From Solibacteraceae bacterium (lineage in GTDB: Bacteria > Acidobacteriota > Terriglobia > Bryobacterales > Bryobacteraceae): 64,000 bases of DNA. The stretch covers positions 1 to 64,000 of the forward strand of contig JALSRK010000045.1 in assembly GCA_026984795.1 (NCBI GenBank). Reading direction: 5' to 3'. A program made the position numbers and the translations under genes. Below are positions 34,956 to 42,673 of the stretch, in pieces (the first letter of the stretch is position 1; the number at the start of each line of letters is the position of its first letter). The notes below the pieces were generated by a model, which saw only the letters and a list, made by a program, of their open reading frames with translations, had not been told where the DNA came from and did not search any database.

Positions 34956-36791
34956 CTAATGGTACATCTTCGGATCGTGGTTCTCTCCGTGACAGGTCAG
35001 GTAGCAGCGCCCTCGGAAGGTTCCAGTCCTCTCGTAGCGGAGACGTCCGGATTTCGACGGTCCGACGATCGCCAAATCGAAATTGATCAAGGCGTGGTTG
35101 TTCGTCACGCTCCCGCCGTTGATGCCGTGCGGATCGTGGCAGGTACTGCAGGAGGTGTCTTCGCCCTGGATGTGCTTTTTGTGCAGCTTGAAGCTCCTGT
35201 TCATCAGGATGCTATTGGCGATGTCGTGACACTTGTCACACAGTGCGTAGGTGCCGTTCAGGCCCGGCTGGTACTGCACGCCCGGGCTGTCGTCGCCCGG
35301 CTGGGCCGGCGGCACCTCCGCTTCGTACCGGCGCTCGAGGATGTGCGGCCAGTTCGAACCATGGACGCCCGAGGGCTGCGAGCCGCCGTCGTTCCGCGCC
35401 TGGCTGTTGTTGTGGCAGTCGCCGCAGTAGATGTATGTGCCCGCCGCCAGACTCCTGCCCGGAGCGCCTGTCAGCGTCAGCATGTTGGACCTCAGGCTCG
35501 GCACTTCGCTGTTGGATCGCTGCCGCGGCATGGTGACGTTGTGCCGCGCGACGGAGGAGTTGAACTCGGCGACCGTGTTGAATGGATCTCCCACCGTATC
35601 GTCAGTCACCCGCCATGGGGTTCGTCCGTAGACGGCATAGCCCGGCGTCGCCTGGGGCTTGCCGGCGCCGGCCCCGTGGCACTTGAAACAGACTTCGTGT
35701 TCCTTCGTCGCCGGCTTTTGAGCGGTGAGCCCCGAAAGGGAATCCACCCCGGTGGCCTCCGCCATCGCCGGCGGCAGCGACGGCGGAGTCGGCGAGAACC
35801 CAGGCGTAAGGGCCGCGTGAGGATTGTGGCAATCGGCGCACTCAGCGTGCCGGTTTCCGTTCAGCGGGTAGGCGTTCTCGCCCGGCTGATGCAGACCCGA
35901 CTTCGTCGTCGTGGGATGGGCGTACGGCAAAGTGAATGCGTTCATCACCGGCGGCAAGGCCGGCGACGTGCCCGTGCCGGCGTGGCATTCCGCACAGGTG
36001 TTTTCCTCGACGGCGCGCAGCAGAACCTGGTCCGTGGCCCCGTGGGGAGCATGGCAGGACAGGCAGGCGTTCGAGCCTACGTTGCCGTAATACTCGTTCC
36101 GCGTGTGCGTGGCCGCTTGATGGGCCGAACCCATCCACCCGGCGAGGGAGTTCGGCGCCGGTCGCGTAACGTCGTGGCAGGCCAGGCAGAGAGCGCCGCC
36201 CTCGTTGGACCGTACCAGGAACTTGCCCCGGGCCGGGTCCTTGTTCTGAATGTGCGGGTCGTGGCAGCTCAGGCATTCCACCCGGTCTTCGGGCAATGTC
36301 ACGTCTGGATCCGAGGAAACCGCCGGCGTCTGCGAGAGCCCCGGGTAAAGCTGGCCGTCGTCCACCGGCCGCAAGGCGATCGGGTGGTCGCCGCCGAGGT
36401 TCTGGCCCAGGACCGTTTCCGGCGACATGGAGCCCGACACCGGGATCGTTCCGCTGCCCACCGTGGTTCCCAGCGCCACGGTCCCGTCGTGGCAGCTCAG
36501 GCACAGCCGTGAAGACGTACCCGCCGGGTTGCCGGGAACGGCATCCAGCGTGGGGCTTTGATACGGCGTGTAGGGCCCCTCCGAGGACTGTTGATTCCAA
36601 AGGTAGGGGAAGCGCGTATCGGCGTTGTGGGGGATGTGGCAGAAGATGCAGGCGCGGGTGTCCCCTGAGGTCACTGGTCCTGGACCCCCCGCCGAAAGGT
36701 TATGGGGCGTGTTCAGTACCTCCGTGACGCGGTTCTGCCCCGGCGCCGCTGAGACAGCCAGGGCGGCGAGGGTCCACAGCGCCTTCCTCAT
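34956..36791 (-). CDS. Twelve-heme doubled-CXXCH cytochrome with N-terminal tetraheme (OmcE-like) module
   Basis: A 611-residue protein. ATG 36791 overlaps the upstream propeller stop (ATGA) and follows GAGGAG; the signal peptide is MRKALWTLAALAVSAAPGQ. Eleven CXXCH motifs (CIFCH, CLSCH, CLSCH, CLACH, CLSCH, CAECH, CADCH, CFKCH, CGDCH, CDKCH, CSTCH) and one CX3CH at the end (C596, C600, H601) are present. Residues about 48-206 (hemes at 48-52, 97-101, 173-177, 202-206) repeat the layout of the small tetraheme protein encoded at 39745, including YQSPTLDA, CLSCHDGTVA and GGDHPI. The remainder (about 210-611) is a separate octaheme region. Likely exported; no lipobox. Confidence 0.9.
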   Translation of the reverse strand: MRKALWTLAALAVSAAPGQNRVTEVLNTPHNLSAGGPGPVTSGDTRACIFCHIPHNADTRFPYLWNQQSSEGPYTPYQSPTLDAVPGNPAGTSSRLCLSCHDGTVALGTTVGSGTIPVSGSMSPETVLGQNLGGDHPIALRPVDDGQLYPGLSQTPAVSSDPDVTLPEDRVECLSCHDPHIQNKDPARGKFLVRSNEGGALCLACHDVTRPAPNSLAGWMGSAHQAATHTRNEYYGNVGSNACLSCHAPHGATDQVLLRAVEENTCAECHAGTGTSPALPPVMNAFTLPYAHPTTTKSGLHQPGENAYPLNGNRHAECADCHNPHAALTPGFSPTPPSLPPAMAEATGVDSLSGLTAQKPATKEHEVCFKCHGAGAGKPQATPGYAVYGRTPWRVTDDTVGDPFNTVAEFNSSVARHNVTMPRQRSNSEVPSLRSNMLTLTGAPGRSLAAGTYIYCGDCHNNSQARNDGGSQPSGVHGSNWPHILERRYEAEVPPAQPGDDSPGVQYQPGLNGTYALCDKCHDIANSILMNRSFKLHKKHIQGEDTSCSTCHDPHGINGGSVTNNHALINFDLAIVGPSKSGRLRYERTGTFRGRCYLTCHGENHDPKMYH

Positions 36792-37831
36792 CGTCTCCTC
36801 ACGAGCCGCGCCTGGCGCGCCGGGCGGGGACGGAAGACCTGCACTCTGGAATTGTAGGAGTCCGCGACCAGCAGCCGGCCCTCGGCATCGACGCAGATTC
36901 CCGCCGGCAGGAAGAACTCGCCCGGTTTCGCTCCCCCATGGCCGAAGGCCCAAACGAGCTCGCCAGCATAGGTGAACGCCTGGACGAGCTCGAACATGGC
37001 GTCCACCACGTAGACTAGTTTTCGCCCCTCGTCCACGGCGATTCCCTTGGGCCGGAACAGGCCGCCGGGCTCGTTCACCGGCTTGCCGAAGCTGGCAAGG
37101 AACGTGCCCTTCCGGTCGAAGACCTGAACCCGGAAGTTCATCGAATCCAGCACGAACACGCGGTCCGGCGCCAGGGCAATGTCGGTGGGGAAATTGAACT
37201 CGCCGGGGCCCTCGCCGCGCTTACCCCAGCGCTCCAGCGGACGTCCTTGGGCGTCCAGCACCTCCACGGCGTGGCGCAGCGTGTCGGTCAAATAGATCCG
37301 TCCGGACTCCCGGTCGATCGCGATGCCCGTGGGCCGCTTGTAGAGCCCCTCGCCGCCGGCGTCGCCGATGAAGCGGTCGAACTTCCCGTTGCGCCGGAAC
37401 ACGAAGATCTTACCCAGGTCCGAGTCGGTGACATAAATGTTCCCCCGGGTGTCCGTGTCGACGTCGATGGGCGAGCGGAAGCGCTGTTTCCGTGCGCCGT
37501 CCAAGCGTTTGTATTTCTTCCTGCGGGGGTCCAGGATGTGCACGGCCGGCCCGGCCCGGTCGGTGATCAGGATCCGTCCCTCCCGGTCCACCGCCACGGA
37601 GAACGGCCGCAGCAGCCCGCGGGACCTCTTTGACGGGCCGGCTACGATCCTCGCCAGTTTGGAGAAGAAGCCCCGCCGGATCTTCAGGTCACGGGGCGTC
37701 GAAATGCTCCGCAGGAAGGTGACGCTGTAGCCGGCGTCCGACTGCGGCCAGGCCAGCCGGACCGGCGCCTCGTCAGCCGCCCGGCCGGCGCCCGCAGCTA
37801 ACAGGATCGCGATCATTACCGGCCCGAACAT
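36788..37831 (-). CDS. Secreted six-bladed beta-propeller (NHL-repeat) protein B
   Basis: A 347-residue protein with a signal peptide (MIAILLAAGAGRA). After the shared N-terminal segment (YSVTFLRSISTPRDLKIRR) come six NHL-like blades: PFSVAVDREGRILITDRAG, PIDVDTDTRGNIYVTDSD, PTGIAIDRESGRIYLTDTL and so on to PAGICVDAEGRLLVADSYNSR, with the QVF ending typical of the last blade. ATG 37831 lies 6 nt after the barrel stop. It is translationally coupled to the 12-heme cytochrome. Paralogue of the propellers at 33887 and 40464. Confidence 0.87.
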   Translation of the reverse strand: MFGPVMIAILLAAGAGRAADEAPVRLAWPQSDAGYSVTFLRSISTPRDLKIRRGFFSKLARIVAGPSKRSRGLLRPFSVAVDREGRILITDRAGPAVHILDPRRKKYKRLDGARKQRFRSPIDVDTDTRGNIYVTDSDLGKIFVFRRNGKFDRFIGDAGGEGLYKRPTGIAIDRESGRIYLTDTLRHAVEVLDAQGRPLERWGKRGEGPGEFNFPTDIALAPDRVFVLDSMNFRVQVFDRKGTFLASFGKPVNEPGGLFRPKGIAVDEGRKLVYVVDAMFELVQAFTYAGELVWAFGHGGAKPGEFFLPAGICVDAEGRLLVADSYNSRVQVFRPRPARQARLVRRR

Positions 37832-37837
37832 ACAGTT

Positions 37838-39682
37838 TCAGAATACCCGGAAGTCACGCACCCACCGGAAGATGATCGCCTTGCGGAAGCTGCCCCCGCT
37901 GAACTGGTACTTGTACAGGATGTAGCCGGCCTCGAAGCGCAACTTCCGGAACCGCCACTCGAGCCACGCCTCCTGCTGCTCGAACCAGGAAGCCAGTTGC
38001 GGGCCCAACGTCTGCCGCCGGGCGCGGTACACCCCCCTGATGGTCAATTGCCGCGCCGGGTGTAGCGAAGCGGTGGCGGTCGTGTTGTCGGTCGAGGAGC
38101 TGTTGAGCAGCGCTCCTGAATCGAGGAAGCCGCTTTCCGACGTATCCGTGACGCCCGGGATCAGCAGAAAGAACGACTCACCCGCCAGGATCGTCCGGTT
38201 GTAATAGGCCGACATCCGGCGGCCGTCGAGGCGGCCCCCGTATTCGCGGCCGTCGAGGTTGGTATTGGTTTCGGCCCGGTTGAAGCGCGACCGGTAGAGC
38301 CCGGCGAAGACCTCCCCCGTCCACCGGCCGACGATCCGGCGGCTCACCGCCAGGCGGATCCGTTCGGAGTTGTCTTCGTAAGGCAGGGGCGTGTCGAACC
38401 GCTGCCGCGAGCGGATCAGGGTAAATGAACCCGTGGTGCGGACCGTCGAAGCCGTCCCCACCGACGCGCTGGTGTCCAATGCATGGCCGCGAGAATCGCC
38501 GGGACTCCCCCCGACGAGCCTCGTGGCGTTCACGAAGATCGAGTAAGTGGTCGCCAATGAGAGCCAGCGGTTCGACCACGAGTGGTTCACGCCCCCACCG
38601 GCCGTCTTTACGCTGCCGGTCAAGTTCAGATTCTGCCCTGGGGGCGCCGTGATCGAGGTGTATTCTCCCCGGCCGAACAGCCGGAGTGTGGGATGCAGGA
38701 GGTATTCGGCGGTCGCTTCGATCCGCCCGTTGGACTGTTCCGTCGGGGGCAGCAGCGCCGGAGTGAGTCCGTTTTCCGGATTGGCCGCATACTGCGAGAA
38801 GTTCCCCGTATATTGTCCCCGGATGGAAGCGCGGAGGCGAGCGCCGGGGGCGTACTGAAGCCCCGCGCTCACATTGCTGTAATCGAACTGATAGTCCCCG
38901 GTAGTGAAGACGCCCTGATTGGCCGTGCGGACCGCCGAGGCGCTGAAGAGCAAGCTCTCCCGGATCGGGCGCTGGGCGTAGACGCCGGCGGTGTCCAGCG
39001 TGTAATCGGAGCCGAACAACACGTCCGTACCCTCTTTTTGCGAACCGAGAATGGCCAGGCGCCGCTGGTCCTGCCGGTTGTAATAGCCGTTGAACAACCA
39101 CCGCTTCCACTTGTCGCGCCCGCTCAGCGAGAAGTTCTTTGAACCCACGTCCGAGCCGCGGGCGGCGATCGCCTCGGGCGTCGTGATGTTCGAGGTCAGG
39201 CTGTAGCTCACCTCGTATACGGCCCGGTTCGGCACGATGTGGCGCCAGTCGAGCTCGAGTAGCGAGTCCGAGTTGTTACTGAGAAACCGCGTGAAAGCGT
39301 TGTCGGCGGCCATCAGCAGCGGCCTCTCAATCCGCGAGTATCGGAAGCGGAACGGCCACCGCGACATGGGCAGGAACGACGTTTCGAAAGCCAGCCCGGA
39401 GCCCTCTGAGACTCCGGAAACGCCGCCCTGGAATCCACTGCTGAGCTGGGGCTGGACTCGATAAGTGATGAAGTACGGACTAAGGATGTAGCTGCGGTAG
39501 TCCAGCTTCAGGGTGGTGAACGGGTTCTGGATATGCTCGTCGAACCGGCCGCGGGCCTTGCTGTCCATCCAGCCGACGGCGAGAGAGCCGCTCAGGTGCT
39601 TCGCGCCTTCCCAGGGCGCCGGCTGTCCCACCAGCGGCCCCGCCAGAAAAACTATTGCCAGGCTGGACTCAAGAACCCGCAC
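37838..39682 (-). CDS. Outer-membrane beta-barrel protein of the cytochrome cluster
   Basis: A 614-residue protein. GTG 39682 is the best start: it precedes a hydrophobic signal peptide (VLESSLAIVFLAGPLVGQ), but no strong ribosome-binding site is present. The mature part alternates short polar/aromatic strands throughout (LDYRSYILSPYFITYRVQ, FRFRYSRIERPLLM, ASIRGQYTGNFSQYA) and ends in aromatic RWVRDFRVF, the usual outer-membrane insertion signal. Length and strand count fit a large barrel of more than 20 strands, comparable to the porins of porin-cytochrome conduits (MtrB/OmbB class); sequence identity to those cannot be judged here. It sits between the tetraheme gene and a propeller. Confidence 0.75.
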   Translation of the reverse strand: MRVLESSLAIVFLAGPLVGQPAPWEGAKHLSGSLAVGWMDSKARGRFDEHIQNPFTTLKLDYRSYILSPYFITYRVQPQLSSGFQGGVSGVSEGSGLAFETSFLPMSRWPFRFRYSRIERPLLMAADNAFTRFLSNNSDSLLELDWRHIVPNRAVYEVSYSLTSNITTPEAIAARGSDVGSKNFSLSGRDKWKRWLFNGYYNRQDQRRLAILGSQKEGTDVLFGSDYTLDTAGVYAQRPIRESLLFSASAVRTANQGVFTTGDYQFDYSNVSAGLQYAPGARLRASIRGQYTGNFSQYAANPENGLTPALLPPTEQSNGRIEATAEYLLHPTLRLFGRGEYTSITAPPGQNLNLTGSVKTAGGGVNHSWSNRWLSLATTYSIFVNATRLVGGSPGDSRGHALDTSASVGTASTVRTTGSFTLIRSRQRFDTPLPYEDNSERIRLAVSRRIVGRWTGEVFAGLYRSRFNRAETNTNLDGREYGGRLDGRRMSAYYNRTILAGESFFLLIPGVTDTSESGFLDSGALLNSSSTDNTTATASLHPARQLTIRGVYRARRQTLGPQLASWFEQQEAWLEWRFRKLRFEAGYILYKYQFSGGSFRKAIIFRWVRDFRVF

Positions 39683-39695
39683 GATCGACCGATAA

Positions 39696-39727
39696 GGCAG
39701 AAAGGAGGGGGGCGCGAAGCCCCCCGG
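39696..39727 (-). terminator. Terminator-like hairpin directly after the tetraheme gene
   Basis: On the minus strand GGGGGGC (39725-39719), loop TTCGC, GCCCCCC (39713-39707), followed by the T-rich TCCTTTCTG. It lies in the 62-nt gap between the tetraheme stop and the barrel start. It could stop most transcripts after the tetraheme gene, while some read through into the barrel and downstream genes. Confidence 0.6.
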
Positions 39728-39744
39728 AATTGCGTACAGCCCAG

Positions 39745-40377
39745 TTACAGGTGGCAGGCGCCACAAAGGCCCTGCTTGGAGTTGGAATTGGCCACGCGTA
39801 GAAACGGGCTGATCGAGTTGTCATGCACGTTGTGGCACGAAGCGCACTGCACGGTGTTGTTGCCGCCGTCGTCATACAGCACGACGCCGTTGGTGACGGC
39901 CGTCGTCGGCGATTCCAGACCGGCGTCCGCCGTGCTGTAGATCATGTTCACCGGATGGTCGTCGGTCAGCCCGGCGGAGTTCGTCGGGTTGCCGACGGCG
40001 GCGTCTTCCGTCGGTCCGATCACGGTCGGGGCCGTGACGCCGTCATGGCAGCTCATGCACAGCACTGAGTACAGCTTGGCCCCCGAAGGAGGATTGGTGT
40101 CGCTGTAGGTGGCGTCGCCAATCTCTTGCGGGGTCTCATCCATCGTCGGGCTGTCATAAGTGCCGAAGATTTGGGTGCTGAACTGCCGCGCCCACAGCAG
40201 GGTCTGTCCCCGGCCGGCATTGGCCTGCGCCGTGTGCGGCACATGGCATGAGGCGCATCCGTTGTGGCCGACATCATGGTCGGTGCCGAACACGGTCGTC
40301 TTGCTTTGTGCCAGCAAGCCCGTCGGAAAGACGACGGCGAGTGCGATCGCCACAAGGAACACGAGCGCGAATTTCAT
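39745..40377 (-). CDS. Tetraheme cytochrome, OmcE-like (candidate filament subunit)
   Basis: A 210-residue protein. The signal peptide is residues 1-23 (MKFALVFLVAIALAVVFPTG...LLA). Four CXXCH motifs lie at 41-45, 107-111, 178-182 and 205-209. Five further His (34, 38, 48, 141, 185) could give bis-His ligation of all four hemes. Family hallmarks are CASCHVPHTA, TYDSPTMDET, LCMSCHDGV, DDHPVN, CASCHNVHD and FLRVANSNS before the last heme. This matches the size and heme spacing of OmcE, which forms tetraheme extracellular filaments in Geobacter. AAAGGAGTG sits 9 nt before the ATG and a terminator-like hairpin follows, consistent with high expression. Assignment to filament formation is inference. 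Confidence 0.85.
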   Translation of the reverse strand: MKFALVFLVAIALAVVFPTGLLAQSKTTVFGTDHDVGHNGCASCHVPHTAQANAGRGQTLLWARQFSTQIFGTYDSPTMDETPQEIGDATYSDTNPPSGAKLYSVLCMSCHDGVTAPTVIGPTEDAAVGNPTNSAGLTDDHPVNMIYSTADAGLESPTTAVTNGVVLYDDGGNNTVQCASCHNVHDNSISPFLRVANSNSKQGLCGACHL

Positions 40378-40463
40378 GGTTTGTCACTCCTTTCTCTCGA
40401 ATCTTGTTGTAGCCTCAAAGGCTTGAACCTCGGCTGCATCTCAAACTCTCTCCGTCCGACGCA

Positions 40464-41585
40464 TCACCTCCTTCCGGGTGGCCGCAGGGTCGCCGCAGCG
40501 ACGTCGGGCTGCGAAATGTACTGGAAAACTTGGAGGCGGCCCGGGTGCTCCTCGAAGCCCTGCTCGACGACGTAGATCCGATCCTCTTCGTCGATCGTGA
40601 TCCCCGTCGGCAGCAGAAACTGCCCTGGCCGCACGCCGAAGCTCCCGACGAACAGTAACGGCTGCCCGTCGGGATCGAAAATCTGGAAGTTGTTGAACTC
40701 GGCGTCCAGCACATAGATGTGGCCTTCGCTGTCCACCGCAATGCCTTTGGGCCGCACGAAGTTGCCCGGCTGCACGCCCACTGTTCCGAAGGTCCGACGA
40801 AACTTGCCGTCCGGGCCGAAAACCTGGATCCGCCGGTTCCATGTGTCGGAAACGTAGAGATTCCCTTCTCGGTCCACCGCGACATTAGTGGGGCCGGCGA
40901 ACTCGCCGGGCTCGGCGCCGCCGGCTTCGCTTCTCCGGCCGATCTCCTGGACGAGTTGAAAGCTTTGCGTGTCGAAGACCAGGACCTGGTTCCGTTTCAC
41001 GTCGGCCACGTACAACCGGTTCCTGGCCCGGTCGATGGCCACGCCTCCCGGCCGCTCGAAGATCCCCGTCCCGAAGCCCGCCGCGGGACGCCCGTCGGGG
41101 GTGAAGACGACGATCCGGGCCGCGAAAGCGTCGGTCACGAACAGCCGTCCGAACTGGTCGAAGGCCAGGCTGGCCGGCAGAAACAGGGGGAACTGCGAAT
41201 TGCCGGTCCAGCGCCTGACTGTTTCGTTCGGCAGATCGAAGATCAGGATCGCCCGCTGGGCCATGTCGGCGACGAAGACGCGGCCGGCCCGGTCCACCGC
41301 TACCCCATAAGGTTTCACCAGGCGCAACAGCCGCCGCCGCGCGGACTTGCCCGTAATCCTCTCGACGAAGGTCGGCTTGTACTGCCCGGTGACGTCTTCC
41401 GAGGATCGGATCACCCGGATGAAGCGGATCCGCGGCTTCTCCGGCGGCCCCGGCCACACGAGGTCGAACTGCGGCGCGTAGGGAGCCCGCTTCTGTTTCT
41501 TCTTCTTCGCCGGCGCCGGCGCCACGAGCAGCAGCGCACAAACGATCCCGGCGATCCATTTGGTGCTTGCTGTCGCCTTCCTCAT
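40464..41585 (-). CDS. Secreted six-bladed beta-propeller (NHL-repeat) protein A
   Basis: A 373-residue protein. ATG 41585 is preferred to ATG 41591 because GAGGG then lies at a normal distance. A signal peptide (WIAGIVCALLLVAPAPA) precedes a basic stretch and the segment PEKPRIRFIRVIRSSEDVTG, typical of propellers found with cytochrome filaments. Six NHL blades follow: PYGVAVDRAGRVFVADMA, GGVAIDRARNRLYVADV, PTNVAVDREGNLYVSDTWN, PKGIAVDSEGHIYVLDAE and others. It lies just upstream of the tetraheme gene and 13-19 nt after the 12-heme cytochrome stop. Of the three propellers this one matches the NHL consensus best. Confidence 0.88.
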   Translation of the reverse strand: MRKATASTKWIAGIVCALLLVAPAPAKKKKQKRAPYAPQFDLVWPGPPEKPRIRFIRVIRSSEDVTGQYKPTFVERITGKSARRRLLRLVKPYGVAVDRAGRVFVADMAQRAILIFDLPNETVRRWTGNSQFPLFLPASLAFDQFGRLFVTDAFAARIVVFTPDGRPAAGFGTGIFERPGGVAIDRARNRLYVADVKRNQVLVFDTQSFQLVQEIGRRSEAGGAEPGEFAGPTNVAVDREGNLYVSDTWNRRIQVFGPDGKFRRTFGTVGVQPGNFVRPKGIAVDSEGHIYVLDAEFNNFQIFDPDGQPLLFVGSFGVRPGQFLLPTGITIDEEDRIYVVEQGFEEHPGRLQVFQYISQPDVAAATLRPPGRR

Positions 41586-41604
41586 CGCCATCCCTCTTTC
41601 CGCC

Positions 41605-42654
41605 TCAGTGGCACTTCAGACATAGGTCGCTCGTCTTCGGCGTGTCGGTGACCAGGAGATCGCGGCTTGCCTTCGTCGCGTGCGGCAAGTGGCACGTCAA
41701 ACAATCGATTTCCGGCTTGTTTCCTTCAGCCGGTTTCTTCACCGGGTGCATCGCCAAGGGGTGCCCTAGCGTGCCGTTCTCCCTGAGCAGCAGCATGCTC
41801 AGGTTCTCGAAGGCGCCCGGCCCCAGCGTGGCGCGGCCTCCGAAGAGCGGGAAAGGCTTGCTGGTATGGACGATCTTGGCGGCGTTGTCGCCGTGACACC
41901 CGAGGCACAGATCATTGCCGGCGGCGTAGAGCTGTTTGTCGTTGGCCTCCGCGTGGGGGTCGTGGCACAAGACGCAGGACTGCCGGACCGGCTCGTGCAC
42001 GTACTTCTTGCCGGCGACCACCTCGCCGTGGCAATCCAGGCAAAGCTCCCGGCCGTCCTTCACCAGGTAATAGGGTTGGTTGCTTCCGTGAGGATCGTGG
42101 CAGTCGGCGCACGCGTTGGCGTCGGCCGCCAGCAGGCTGTGCCGGTGGGCGGCGCTTTCAAAACGCTTCTTGAGTTCCTGGTGGCAGCCGAAACAGAGGG
42201 CCGCGGTCGTCTCGGCGGTGAGCTTGATCGCTCCGTCGCTCGGCGGCCGATGGCAGGCTTCGCACTGCCGGGCCCCGTACGGGCCGTGCTGCTCTTCGGG
42301 GATCAGTTTCGGCAGCGGCGCCGCGTGAGGATCATGGCAACTCGTGCACCGCGCCGTCTGAAACGGTTGGCCGTGGTGCGCCGTTACGATGGCCGAATCC
42401 TCGGCGTCGTGGCAGCCAAGGCACAAATCCGGCTCTTTGTCGTTCAAGTACGGTTTGGAGGCGGCCGTGCCTGGTTCGCGGTGATTCAGGTGGCAGGTGT
42501 CGCAGCCCAGTTCCACTGCCGGGTGGACCACCGGCTCTTCGAGCTTCTGTTTGATGCCGCTATGGCAGGTCACACACGCCGGCTCCCCCGCTTGCTGAGC
42601 ATAGGCCGCCGTCCAAAGCGCCACCGTGAGCCCACTAACCCCGATTCGCCACAT
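41605..42654 (-). CDS. Twelve-heme doubled-CXXCH cytochrome
   Basis: A 349-residue protein with a signal peptide (MWRIGVSGLTVALWTAAYAQ). Twelve CXXCH motifs are present: CVTCH, CDTCH, CLGCH, CTSCH, CEACH, CFGCH, CADCH, CLDCH, CVLCH, CLGCH, CLTCH and CLKCH, arranged as pairs with C-x-x-C-H-x-P-H segments (doubled CXXCH family). One heme per 29 residues is a dense heme wire. No lipobox, so probably periplasmic or secreted. It lies 19 nt after the regulator gene and 13 nt before propeller A. It would relay electrons to or through the barrel. Confidence 0.92.
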   Translation of the reverse strand: MWRIGVSGLTVALWTAAYAQQAGEPACVTCHSGIKQKLEEPVVHPAVELGCDTCHLNHREPGTAASKPYLNDKEPDLCLGCHDAEDSAIVTAHHGQPFQTARCTSCHDPHAAPLPKLIPEEQHGPYGARQCEACHRPPSDGAIKLTAETTAALCFGCHQELKKRFESAAHRHSLLAADANACADCHDPHGSNQPYYLVKDGRELCLDCHGEVVAGKKYVHEPVRQSCVLCHDPHAEANDKQLYAAGNDLCLGCHGDNAAKIVHTSKPFPLFGGRATLGPGAFENLSMLLLRENGTLGHPLAMHPVKKPAEGNKPEIDCLTCHLPHATKASRDLLVTDTPKTSDLCLKCH

Positions 42655-42673
42655 TGATCCCTACGGCCTCTCT

